64,000 nt of DNA from an uncultured Altererythrobacter sp. (GTDB lineage: Bacteria; Pseudomonadota; Alphaproteobacteria; Sphingomonadales; Sphingomonadaceae). Made by a program: the position numbers and the translations under genes. Shown piece after piece: positions 15,991-23,949 of this stretch. Position 1 is the stretch's first letter, and every line of letters begins with the position of its first letter. The stretch is from positions 124,001 through 188,000 of the forward strand of contig CAMPIX010000002.1 in the NCBI GenBank assembly GCA_946886565.1, given 5' to 3'. The notes below the pieces were generated by a model, which searched no databases, was not told where the DNA came from, and worked only from the letters and a program-made list of their open reading frames with translations.

Positions 15991-16533
15991 CTACTTGGGC
16001 GCCAGCACCATCAGCATCTGGCGGCCTTCGAGGCGCGGGAATGCTTCGACCTTGGCGATCTCGGCGACATCTTCCTGCACCCGGCGCAGCAGGTTCATGC
16101 CCAGTTCCTGGTGCGCCATTTCGCGCCCGCGGAAGCGCAGGGTCATCTTGACCTTGTCACCCTCTTCGATGAACTTGACCACGTTGCGCATCTTCACGTC
16201 GTAATCGTGCGTGTCGATGTTGGGGCGCATCTTTATCTCTTTGATATCCTGCGTCTTCTGGGTCTTGCGCGCGGCGTTCGCCTTCTTCTGCGCCTCGTAG
16301 CGGTACTTGCCCACGTCGAGGAACTTGCACACCGGCGGATCGGCGTTGGGCGACACCTCGACCAGGTTCAGGCCGACGTCGGCCGCCTGTTCGATCGCCT
16401 CGCGGGTGTACATCACCCCGAGGTTTTCGCCCTCGTGGTCGATGACGCGCACCTTGTCGGACTGGATCATGTTGTCAAAGCGCGGGCCGCTCTTCACGGG
16501 CGGTTGAAGTGAGCGCCGAGGGGGACGGGCTAT
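15991..16533 (-). CDS. infC: Translation initiation factor IF-3, probable ATA start
   Basis: Complete IF-3, with [17 protein letters not shown] opening the N-terminal domain, [20 protein letters not shown] the linker helix, and [19 protein letters not shown] to MVLAPK the ribosome-binding C-domain. It binds the 30S subunit and rejects non-standard start codons. The first ATG/GTG options (GTG at 16497) have no Shine-Dalgarno. Twelve codons upstream, an ATA at 16533 is preceded by aggaga with 7-base spacing and opens [12 protein letters not shown], so I take it as the start (180 residues). infC is known to use rare start codons such as ATT for autogenous control. Confidence 0.88.
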   Translation of the reverse strand: MARPPRRSLQPPVKSGPRFDNMIQSDKVRVIDHEGENLGVMYTREAIEQAADVGLNLVEVSPNADPPVCKFLDVGKYRYEAQKKANAARKTQKTQDIKEIKMRPNIDTHDYDVKMRNVVKFIEEGDKVKMTLRFRGREMAHQELGMNLLRRVQEDVAEIAKVEAFPRLEGRQMLMVLAPK

Positions 16534-16540
16534 GGGGCAG

Positions 16541-16546
16541 TCTCCT
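16541..16546 (-). promoter_or_regulatory. Shine-Dalgarno that decides the infC start
   Basis: On the minus strand this reads aggaga, 7 bases before the ATA at 16533. No comparable purine run precedes the downstream GTG at 16497, where the upstream sequence is cttcaaccgccc. Confidence 0.6.
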
Positions 16547-16602
16547 GGTGTTTGCCGTTGTCGTGGCCGCCCATGTAGGGGGAAACGAGAGGATTCGCTA
16601 GA

Positions 16603-16643
16603 GGTCCTTCGAGACGGCCTGCGGCCTCCTCAGGATGAGCGGG
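16603..16643. repeat. Single copy of the tcctcaggatgagcgg element
   Basis: It reads ccttcgagacggcctgcggc followed by ctcctcaggatgagcgg, the same family as the element at the hisA-hisF junction but as one unit with a small central stem (ggcctgcggcc). It abuts the pdeM stop codon at 16644 and fills the space before infC on the other side. Confidence 0.75.
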
Positions 16644-17336
16644 TCAAGCTGCGCTGCGCCAGAGCGGGAATTGCGCGAGCCTGCCGCGCAAGGGCAACAC
16701 CGCGTCGATCCGCGCGGCGGGCTGCATCGCGTCGCGGATCGCCGGATCGGCGGCGTTCATCCCGCCGGTCAGCGCGCCGAACGCGGGCAGGATCATCCGC
16801 CCGCCGGTGTCCGCGCCCCCGGCGACGACTGCGCAGGGCCGGCGGATATGCCGCTCGCGCACGGTGACCTGGAGGCGGGGGTGATAGTGGCCCGAAAGCT
16901 CGGGCCGCGTCTCGCCCGCCAGCGCCTTGTGCCGCAGCACGAGCCCGGCGAGCTCGAGCTCCTCCGCGATCGTGCCCCCGGCGCGGGCCTCCATCGCGGG
17001 ATCGTGATTGCCGGTGATCCACACCCAGTCGGTCGCGCGGGTCAGCGCGGCGAGCATGCCCGCGGCGTGCTCCTCCAGCCGCACGCTGCCGTGGCTGTCG
17101 TGGAAGTTGTCGCCCAGCGTATAGACCCGCCGCGCACCCGTCTCGCGGATCGCCAGTGCGACGCGTTCCAGCGTCTCGCGGCTGTCGTAGGGCGGCAGCA
17201 TCTGCCCGTGCCGCGCGTAGAAGCTCGCCTTCTCGAGGTGCAGGTCGGCCACCAGCAGCGCGCGCTCGCGCGGCCAGTAGAGCGCGTTCCCGCGCGTCAG
17301 CACGAATTCCTCACCAGCGAACGAAAGGGGAACCAT
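16644..17336 (-). CDS. pdeM: Metallophosphoesterase, ligase-associated PdeM type
   Basis: A 230-residue calcineurin-like phosphoesterase with the full metal-binding set: LLVADLHLEK, YTLGDNFHDS, WITGNHDP and LSGHYHP. The length and N-terminus (VPLSFAGEEFVLTRGNALYWPRE style) fit PdeM, a DNA-repair-associated endonuclease usually encoded near LigC-type ligase and Lhr helicase genes; no such partner is in this window. ATG at 17336 is chosen, since upstream in-frame sequence is repeat-derived. The C-terminus ends against a palindromic element. Confidence 0.8.
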   Translation of the reverse strand: MVPLSFAGEEFVLTRGNALYWPRERALLVADLHLEKASFYARHGQMLPPYDSRETLERVALAIRETGARRVYTLGDNFHDSHGSVRLEEHAAGMLAALTRATDWVWITGNHDPAMEARAGGTIAEELELAGLVLRHKALAGETRPELSGHYHPRLQVTVRERHIRRPCAVVAGGADTGGRMILPAFGALTGGMNAADPAIRDAMQPAARIDAVLPLRGRLAQFPLWRSAA

Positions 17337-17379
17337 GCCCCGCTCTTGCCGTGCGATGACCCGAGGCGCAACTCCAAAA

Positions 17380-17472
17380 TCCGTTCGTGCTGAGCTTGTC
17401 GAAGCACCGTACTTTCTTCTAGCGAGGCGCTGGATTGAAGTGCAGCCCTTCGACAAGCTCAGGGCGAACGGA
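17380..17472. repeat. Inverted repeat (tgagcttgtcgaa family) between pdeM and hemF
   Basis: The left arm at 17380-17407 (ccgttcgtgctgagcttgtc then gaagcac) and the right arm at 17440-17472 (gtgcagcccttcgacaagct then cagggcgaacgga) are reverse complements with few mismatches. The element separates two divergent genes and lies directly upstream of the hemF start, so it must overlap or border the hemF promoter. Confidence 0.85.
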
Positions 17473-17481
17473 GTTGAGGTT

Positions 17482-18336
17482 GTGACCGACTGGACCCCCT
17501 ACACCGCCCGCGCGAAGCAATGGTTCGAGGAACTGCGCGACCGCATCTGCGCCGAGTTCGAGGCGATCGAGCGCGAGGGCGGGTCGGACGCGGCGTTCGA
17601 ATACATCCCGTGGAGCCGCGAGGAGGAGGGCAACGAGGACCCCGGCGGCGGGGTGCGCGGGGTGATGAAGGGGCAGGTGTTCGAGAAGGTCGGGGTCAAT
17701 GTCTCCACGGTGCACGGCCGGTTCGCGCCCGAGTTCGCGCGAACGGTCCATGGCGCGGAGGACAACCCCGAGTTCACCGCCACGGGCCTCAGCCTGGTTG
17801 CGCACATGGCCAACCCGCATGTGCCCGCGGTGCACATGAACATGCGGTTCCTCACCACCGCGAAGGCGTGGTTCGGGGGCGGGGCCGACCTCAACCCGCC
17901 GATCCCCTACGACGCCGACACCGAGGAATTCCACGCCGCCTTCCGCGCCGCCTGCGCCGGGCACAACCCGACCTACTACGACCGCTTCCGCAAGTGGGCC
18001 GACGACTATTTCTTCATCCCCCACCGCGGCGTCCATCGCGGGGTCGGCGGGATTTTCTACGACCATCTCGAATGTCCGGACCAAGCCGCGTGGGAGCGCA
18101 ACTTCGCCTTCACGCAGGATGTCGGCCGCGCCTTCCTCGAGGTGTTTCCGAAGATCGTCCGCCGCCGCGTGGAGGCCGGGTTCACCCCGGAGGACAAGCA
18201 GACCCAACTCGAATGGCGCGGCCGCTACGCCGAGTTCAACCTCGTCTACGACCGCGGCACGCTGTTCGGCCTCAAGACCGGCGGCAACATCGACGCGATC
18301 CTGATGAGCCTCCCCCCGCAGGCGGTGTGGACATGA
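17482..18336 (+). CDS. hemF: Oxygen-dependent coproporphyrinogen III oxidase
   Basis: A 284-residue HemF that decarboxylates two propionates of coproporphyrinogen III with O2 to give protoporphyrinogen IX. Visible signatures are GRFAPEF, PAVHMNMRFLTT, WFGGGADLNPPIP, HRGVHRGVGGIFYD and GRYAEFNLVYDRGT. GTG at 17482 (VTDWTPYTARAKQWFEELR) is chosen because everything upstream in frame is encoded by the palindromic repeat. The weak Shine-Dalgarno (gagttgagg) lies at the repeat edge. It is followed by the potassium transport genes. Confidence 0.93.
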   Translation: MTDWTPYTARAKQWFEELRDRICAEFEAIEREGGSDAAFEYIPWSREEEGNEDPGGGVRGVMKGQVFEKVGVNVSTVHGRFAPEFARTVHGAEDNPEFTATGLSLVAHMANPHVPAVHMNMRFLTTAKAWFGGGADLNPPIPYDADTEEFHAAFRAACAGHNPTYYDRFRKWADDYFFIPHRGVHRGVGGIFYDHLECPDQAAWERNFAFTQDVGRAFLEVFPKIVRRRVEAGFTPEDKQTQLEWRGRYAEFNLVYDRGTLFGLKTGGNIDAILMSLPPQAVWT

Positions 18337-18352
18337 TCGGCGAGGCGCGGTC

Positions 18353-19690
18353 TTGACTCTGCGGGCGCGTGCGTTCCGCGATCCCATCCGGCTGGTCCCG
18401 TTGCTGTTTCTGGCGGCGATCGTGGCCGGTACGGCGCTGCTCAGTCTTCCCGTGGCGACGGCCGATGGCGCCGGCGCTCCGCTACTGACCGCCCTGTTCA
18501 CCGCCACTTCGGCTGTGGCGGTCACCGGCCTCATCGTGGTCGACACGCCCACCTACTGGTCGATGTTCGGGCAGGCGACGATTCTGATCCTGTTTCAGAT
18601 CGGCGGGCTGGGGATCATGACGGCGGCCACGCTGTTCGGGTTGATGGTCGGCCGCGGGTTCGGGCTGCGCGACCGGATGGCCACGCGCATCGAGCGCAAC
18701 CGGCTGACGGGCGGAAATGCAAGTGCCGTACTGCGTTTGGTGCTGGGTGTGACCCTTGCAGTCGAGGCGGTCATCGCCGTCGTACTTACCGCGCGCTTCC
18801 TGCGTTACGACTTCTCGTTCGGAGAGGCGGCATGGCATGGCCTCTTTCACGCGGTGAGCGCATTCAACAATGCGGGATTCTCGACTTTCTCGAACAGTCT
18901 GATGGGCTTCCAGACCGATCCGCTGATTCTCGGCCCGATCGTGCTGGCGGTGATCATCGGCGCGCTCGGCTTCCCGGTCATGGAAGATTTGCGCGAGAAC
19001 CGCCTGCGAACGCGGGCCTGGTCCCTGCACACGAAAATTACGCTTGCGGGCACGGCGATATTGCTGGCGGTCGGCTTCCTCGCGCACCTCGCCATGGAGT
19101 GGTCGAATCCGGAAACGCTGGGCCCGATGGGCGTGGGTGCAAAGATGCTGAATGCGGCGGTTCACGCTGCCATGCCGCGCACCGCCGGTTTCAACAGTCT
19201 CGACGTCGGTGCGTTCAGTTCCGATACGCTGATGGTCAATTACGTGCTCATGTTCATCGGCGGCGGCAGTGCAGGAACCGCCGGAGGCATCAAGGTGACG
19301 ACCTTTTTCGTTCTGATCGCGATCGTCATGTCGGAAGTTCTCCAGCGTCGGGACGCTTCGTTGTTCGGCCGACGCTTCGGCCACGCTGTAGAGCGTCAGG
19401 CGTTGACGATCGCGGTGCTCGCGGCCCTGCTGGTGCTCGCATCGACGACCTACATCGCCTCGATCACCACGCTGCCGCTGGAGGATATCATGTTCGAGAC
19501 GATCTCCGCCTTCGCTACCGTCGGCATGTCGACCGGGATCACCGCGCAATTGCCACCGTCCGGCCTGCTCGTGTTGACTGCGCTGATGTTCGTCGGGCGG
19601 GTCGGAACCATAACCGCCGCGACCGCGCTCGCTCTGAACGCGCGCGACCGCCCCTTCCGATATCCCGAGGAGAATCCGATTGTCGGCTGA
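18353..19690 (+). CDS. TrkH/KtrB-type potassium channel subunit
   Basis: A 445-residue membrane protein of the Trk/Ktr/HKT superfamily. The four P-loop selectivity segments can be read in order: SAVAVTGLIVVDT, NNAGFSTFSNS, RTAGFNSLDVG and ATVGMSTGIT, each with the key glycine. It moves K+ (possibly with Na+ coupling) across the inner membrane under control of the cytosolic RCK subunit encoded next. A TTG at 18353 is the apparent start. Its length and P-loops fit KtrB better than full-size TrkH. Confidence 0.88.
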   Translation: MTLRARAFRDPIRLVPLLFLAAIVAGTALLSLPVATADGAGAPLLTALFTATSAVAVTGLIVVDTPTYWSMFGQATILILFQIGGLGIMTAATLFGLMVGRGFGLRDRMATRIERNRLTGGNASAVLRLVLGVTLAVEAVIAVVLTARFLRYDFSFGEAAWHGLFHAVSAFNNAGFSTFSNSLMGFQTDPLILGPIVLAVIIGALGFPVMEDLRENRLRTRAWSLHTKITLAGTAILLAVGFLAHLAMEWSNPETLGPMGVGAKMLNAAVHAAMPRTAGFNSLDVGAFSSDTLMVNYVLMFIGGGSAGTAGGIKVTTFFVLIAIVMSEVLQRRDASLFGRRFGHAVERQALTIAVLAALLVLASTTYIASITTLPLEDIMFETISAFATVGMSTGITAQLPPSGLLVLTALMFVGRVGTITAATALALNARDRPFRYPEENPIVG

Positions 19691-20342
19691 CAGGCGCAAC
19701 CCCGTATTGCTGATCGGCCTGGGCCGATTCGGCAGTGCGGTCGGAACCACGCTGGAAAGAATGGGCCACGAAGTGCTCGGCATCGATGTCGATCGCGCGC
19801 TGGTGGAGGACAACAAGGATCGCCTGACGCAAGTGGTGGAAGGCGATGCGACCGATATCGACACGCTGCGTGCCGTCGGCGCGGGGGATTTCGATTCGGC
19901 GGTCGTGGGCATCGGCACCGACATCGAGGCGAGCGTGCTCGTCGTCCTTGCGCTTTCCGACCTCGGCGTGCCGAATATCTGGGCCAAGGCGACCAACGAC
20001 AGGCACGGCAGGATTCTCGAACGCACCGGCGCTCACCACGTGGTGTTTCCTGAACAGGAGATGGGTTACCGGGTCGCGCGACTGGTCAACGAACGGCTGC
20101 TTGACTTCATTTCGTTCGGCGACGAATTCGCCATCGCGCGTCTGAAAGCGCCCGAGGCGATCGTGGGTCTGCCGCTGATCACCAGCCAGTGCCGCCAGAA
20201 GTTCGCGGTCACTGTCGTCGGCGTGAAGCGCGAGGGCGAGGATTTCATTCACGCCGTACCCGACACGCTCATCCTGCCGGGGGACGAACTTGTGGTATCG
20301 GGCAAGATCGCCAAGCTCGAGGGCTTTGCCGCCCTTCAATAG
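19680..20342 (+). CDS. TrkA/KtrA-type RCK regulatory subunit
   Basis: A 220-residue cytosolic protein with an N-terminal Rossmann RCK domain (VLLIGLGRFGSAVGTTLERM, LGIDVDR, VEGDATD) binding NAD(H) or ATP, and an RCK-C domain after about residue 140 (PLITSQCRQKFAVTVVGVKR, LILPGDELVVSG). It gates the upstream channel. The start TTG overlaps the transporter gene by 11 bases, which implies coupled translation. Confidence 0.9.
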   Translation: MSADRRNPVLLIGLGRFGSAVGTTLERMGHEVLGIDVDRALVEDNKDRLTQVVEGDATDIDTLRAVGAGDFDSAVVGIGTDIEASVLVVLALSDLGVPNIWAKATNDRHGRILERTGAHHVVFPEQEMGYRVARLVNERLLDFISFGDEFAIARLKAPEAIVGLPLITSQCRQKFAVTVVGVKREGEDFIHAVPDTLILPGDELVVSGKIAKLEGFAALQ

Positions 20343-20393
20343 TCTGCTCTAGCCCAATCGACGCGTAAGAATCGCATTTTCAGGGAGATTTCC

Positions 20394-22295
20394 ATGCGCC
20401 CCATCGCCGCAGCGCTTGTCCTGCTTCTCGCCACCACCGCTTGCACCACGATGGAGGCGCCGCCGCCCGCCCAGCAGGCGGAGCGGATGGTCGCGCCGAT
20501 CCTGACGACGCCTGACGCCGTCGACAGCTCGACGTTTGCGAAGCCGCAGGTGGCGCGGGTGACGCATGTCGATCTCGACCTCGCGCTCGATTTCGAGCGG
20601 CAGAGCGTGGGCGGCGTGGCGACGCTCGACATTCTCGCGCGGCCCGACGCCTCGCAGGTCGTGCTCGACAGCGACGGGCTGCAAGTGAGCCGGATCACCG
20701 ACGCGCGCGGCAACGAGCTCGATTTCGAGATCGGCGAGACGGTCGAGGGCAAGGGCGCACCGCTGACCGTCACCATCGGGAACGCGCGGCGGATCATGGT
20801 TTACTACACCGCCAATCCCGCGGCCGACGCGCTCCAGTGGCTCGAGCCCGAGCAGACCGCGGGCGGCGATCATCCGTTCCTGTTCAGCCAGGGACAGGCG
20901 ATCCTCAACCGGAGCTGGATTCCGACGCAGGACAGCCCCGGCATCCGCCAGACCTGGGAAGCGCGCATCACTGCGCCCAAGCCGCTCGACGTGGTCATGT
21001 CGGGCGTGCGCCAGGGCGAGCCGGAAGACCTCGGCAACGGCCGCCGTGCGTTCACCTTCGCGATGGACAAGCCGGTCCCGCCCTATCTGATCGCGATCGC
21101 CGCGGGCGATATCGATTTTCGCGCGATCGGCCCGCGCACCGGCGTCTGGGCCGAGCCAGAAGTGCTCGAGCGCGCGCATTGGGAAGTCGCCGACACCGAG
21201 GAGATGGTCGAGGCCGCGGAGGAGCTCTACGGCCCCTACCGCTGGGGCCGCTACGATATGATCGTGCTGCCGCCCGCCTTCCCCTACGGCGGGATGGAAA
21301 ATCCGGTGATGACCTTCCTCACCCCGACGTTCGTCGCGGGCGACCGCAGCCTGACCGGGCTCGTCGCGCACGAGCTGGCGCACTCGTGGTCGGGCAACCT
21401 CGTGACGAACGCGGTCTGGGCCGACAGCTGGCTCAACGAAGGCGTCACCTCGTACTTCGAGAACCGCATTATCGAGGAAATCTACGGCGAGAAGCGCGCC
21501 GAGCAGGAGGCCGCGCTGAGCTTCGCCGCGATCCAGGAGACGCTGGCCGAAGTGGGCGAGGATGCGCCGGGCACTGCGCTGCACCAGCCCGAGGGCGTCG
21601 ACGGCGCGGGCAGTGCGATCGTTTACGACAAGGGCGCGGCGTTCCTGCGCACGCTCGAGCACATGGTGGGGCGCGAGCGGTTCGACGCCTGGCTGCGCCA
21701 GTGGTTCGACAACCATGCGTTCGAGCCGGCGACCTCGAACATGATCTACGAGGACATGCGCACCAACCTGGCGCGCAGCGAGGCCGAGGCGGAGCGGCTC
21801 ATGCTGCGCGAGTGGATCTTCGAGCCGGGTCTCCCGGACAACGTCGTGCGGCCCGATCCGGCGGCCTTCGCGATGGTCGATGCGGCTGCGGCGGCCTACG
21901 CCGCGAGCGGCACGATCCCCGCGGCGGCGGATTGGCGCAAATGGAGCTCGGCCGAGCGCCAACGCTTCCTCCAGAAGCTGCCGCAGGAACGGACCGCGGA
22001 GCAACTCGCGGCGCTCGACAGCCGGCTCGGGCTGATGTCGACCGGCAACAACGAGGAGCTGTTCCTGTGGCTCGAACTCGCACTTGCCAACCGCTACGAG
22101 CCGGCGGTGCCGAAGGTCGAGACTTTCCTCGCCGAAGTCGGCCGCGCCAAATTCGTCCGTCCGCTGTTCGCGACGCTGATGGGCGAGGGCGACTGGGGCC
22201 AGCCGATCGCCAGGCGCATCTACGCCCAAACCCGCCCCGGCTACCACGCGGTGACCCGCGCGGGCGTGGACGAGGTGCTCGGCTGGGAAGGCTGA
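20394..22295 (+). CDS. M1-family metallo-aminopeptidase, lipoprotein
   Basis: A 633-residue zinc aminopeptidase of the leukotriene-A4-hydrolase-like M1 group. It has a lipobox-like TTAC (Cys17), the exopeptidase motif YGGMENPVMTFL, the zinc site HELAHSW (His326, His330) and the distal glutamate in NEGVTSYFENR. The C-terminal armadillo-like helical domain is present (residues about 480-630). It removes N-terminal amino acids from peptides in the periplasm. It stands alone between the potassium system and a large repeat. Confidence 0.9.
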   Translation: MRPIAAALVLLLATTACTTMEAPPPAQQAERMVAPILTTPDAVDSSTFAKPQVARVTHVDLDLALDFERQSVGGVATLDILARPDASQVVLDSDGLQVSRITDARGNELDFEIGETVEGKGAPLTVTIGNARRIMVYYTANPAADALQWLEPEQTAGGDHPFLFSQGQAILNRSWIPTQDSPGIRQTWEARITAPKPLDVVMSGVRQGEPEDLGNGRRAFTFAMDKPVPPYLIAIAAGDIDFRAIGPRTGVWAEPEVLERAHWEVADTEEMVEAAEELYGPYRWGRYDMIVLPPAFPYGGMENPVMTFLTPTFVAGDRSLTGLVAHELAHSWSGNLVTNAVWADSWLNEGVTSYFENRIIEEIYGEKRAEQEAALSFAAIQETLAEVGEDAPGTALHQPEGVDGAGSAIVYDKGAAFLRTLEHMVGRERFDAWLRQWFDNHAFEPATSNMIYEDMRTNLARSEAEAERLMLREWIFEPGLPDNVVRPDPAAFAMVDAAAAAYAASGTIPAAADWRKWSSAERQRFLQKLPQERTAEQLAALDSRLGLMSTGNNEELFLWLELALANRYEPAVPKVETFLAEVGRAKFVRPLFATLMGEGDWGQPIARRIYAQTRPGYHAVTRAGVDEVLGWEG

Positions 22296-22346
22296 CGGAG
22301 AACGACTTGCGCCTTTGCGACCGGGTGGGATAGCGGCCCGGTCGGG

Positions 22347-22765
22347 ATTTTGGTTCGCGCAGAGAACGCAGAGGAGCAGAGGGCGCGGAGGCGTTGTATG
22401 ACGCGGTGCGCGAAGTCGGAGAGTTGCGGCGGCGTGCGGGATGCGCAGTTGCTCCGGGTTGATTCACACGAAGGCACGAAGGCACGAAGAAGGAGTGCCC
22501 GCGGCGAAGCCGCACTCCTTCATCCGCCTTTGCCCCCGGACGTTCGGCTTTGGATTGGGTGCGTCACTGCGTGACGCGAAACATCTTCGTGTCTTCGTGT
22601 GAAAAAATTACAGCTCCGCCGCCGGGTGCTGCGCAGCGGAATTGGGCGAAAGCGTTCCGGACGCGCCGGGCCCAGGACTCGCAAAGAGCGAGTCGCGCGT
22701 TTTAGGCGCGCCCTCAAGTCCGAGCGCAATCCCTCTGCGGCCTCTGCGCGAACCAAAAATTCCTA
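22347..22765. repeat. Nested inverted-repeat element of about 420 bases
   Basis: The outer arms are at about 22347-22390 (ttggttcgcgcagagaacgc onward) and 22725-22762 (complement: ttggttcgcgcagaggccgc). The inner arms are at about 22462-22493 (ttcacacgaaggcacgaagg onward) and 22581-22603 (complement: ttcacacgaagacacgaaga). Small stems such as gcgtcactgcgtgacgc lie in the centre. No credible ORF is present in 22296-22816, so the element accounts for most of this 520-base gap. Confidence 0.75.
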
Positions 22766-22816
22766 CTGCGCCCCACGCCCCGCCAGCGCAGATGAAGTGC
22801 CAAGGAGCATCGGTCC

Positions 22817-22948
22817 TCAGGCGATCCACAGCCGCAGGACCCAGGCCACGATGCTCAGCACCGCCACACTGGCGAGCCAGATCGCTGCGAGCCAGGCGAG
22901 CCGTTGCCACAGCGGCTTGCGCTCGGCTGCGCGGCCGATCTCGTCCAT
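22817..22948 (-). CDS. DUF2474-type small subunit of cytochrome bd oxidase
   Basis: A 43-residue single-span protein: a polar N-terminus, then KPLWQRLAWLAAIWLASVAV and LSIVAWVLRLWIA. Short DUF2474/CydX-like proteins follow cydB in CIO-type clusters and are thought to stabilise the oxidase. The ATG overlaps the cydB stop (TGATG), which supports expression from the cydAB transcript. Confidence 0.75.
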   Translation of the reverse strand: MDEIGRAAERKPLWQRLAWLAAIWLASVAVLSIVAWVLRLWIA

Positions 22949-23949
22949 CAGTGGTAGCCCTCGTGCCCGACTTTGCCGCGGAATACCCAGTAGGCCCAAG
23001 CCGTGTAGGCGATGATCAGCGGGAGGGTGATCGCGGTTCCAATCAGCATGAACCACTGGCTGCTCTCGGGCGCGGCGGCTTCCCAGATCGTGATCTGGTC
23101 GGGCACTATATAGGGGAACATCGACACCCCGAGCCCGATCATGCCGAGCAGAAACAGGGCGAGGCTGAGCCAGAACGGCGCCGCTTCCCATCCCTTGGCG
23201 AGGCCGCGGAACAGCAGGAACGCGATGACCGCAGTCAGCAGCGGCACGTTGGCGGCAAAGAGCACGTTCGGCATCGAGAACCAGCGGTCGAAATACTGTG
23301 CCTCGAGGAACGGGGTATAGAGGCTGACCGCGCCGAGCAGCGCCAGCGTGGCGATCGCGGCGCGGAAGGCCATGCGCCGCGCGTGGTCCTGCGCCGGCCC
23401 CTCGAGCTTCCACACCAGCCAGGTGCTGCCGAGCAGCGCGTAGCCGGCGACGGTGCCGAGCCCGGTGAGCAGCGTGTAGGGCGTCAGCCAGTTCCACCAG
23501 CTGCCGCCATAGGCGCGGCCGTCGACCTCGATCCCCTGCAGCAGCGCGCCGAGGATCATACCCTGGCTCAGCGCGGCGACGAACGAGCCGCCGGTGAAGG
23601 CGAGGTCCCACAGCGGGCGGTGCGCCGGATCGCGCCAGCGGAACTCGAACGCAACGCCACGGAATACGAGCCCGAGCAGCATGGCGACGATCAGCGGATA
23701 GGTCGCGGGCAGGACAATCGCATAGGCGAGCGGAAAGGCGGCGAGCAGGCCGCCGCCGCCGAGCACGAGCCAGGTCTCGTTCCCGTCCCACACCGGTGCG
23801 ATCGAGTTCATCGCGCTGTCGCGCTCTTCGCCGACCGCGAATCCGGGGAAGAGCACGCCGATGCCGAGGTCGAATCCGTCCATCACGACATAGGCGAAGA
23901 CCGAAAAGGCGATGATGAAGGCCCAGATCAGCGGCAGGTCCAGTTCCAT
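22948..23949 (-). CDS. cydB: Cytochrome bd-type quinol oxidase subunit II
   Basis: A 333-residue membrane protein with VVMDGFDLGIGVLFP and SIAPVWDGNETWLVLGGGGL, diagnostic for CydB/CioB. It forms the quinol oxidase heterodimer with CydA. It overlaps both neighbours by one base at TGATG junctions, giving a tightly coupled cydA-cydB-DUF2474 operon transcribed leftward. Confidence 0.95.
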   Translation of the reverse strand: MELDLPLIWAFIIAFSVFAYVVMDGFDLGIGVLFPGFAVGEERDSAMNSIAPVWDGNETWLVLGGGGLLAAFPLAYAIVLPATYPLIVAMLLGLVFRGVAFEFRWRDPAHRPLWDLAFTGGSFVAALSQGMILGALLQGIEVDGRAYGGSWWNWLTPYTLLTGLGTVAGYALLGSTWLVWKLEGPAQDHARRMAFRAAIATLALLGAVSLYTPFLEAQYFDRWFSMPNVLFAANVPLLTAVIAFLLFRGLAKGWEAAPFWLSLALFLLGMIGLGVSMFPYIVPDQITIWEAAAPESSQWFMLIGTAITLPLIIAYTAWAYWVFRGKVGHEGYH

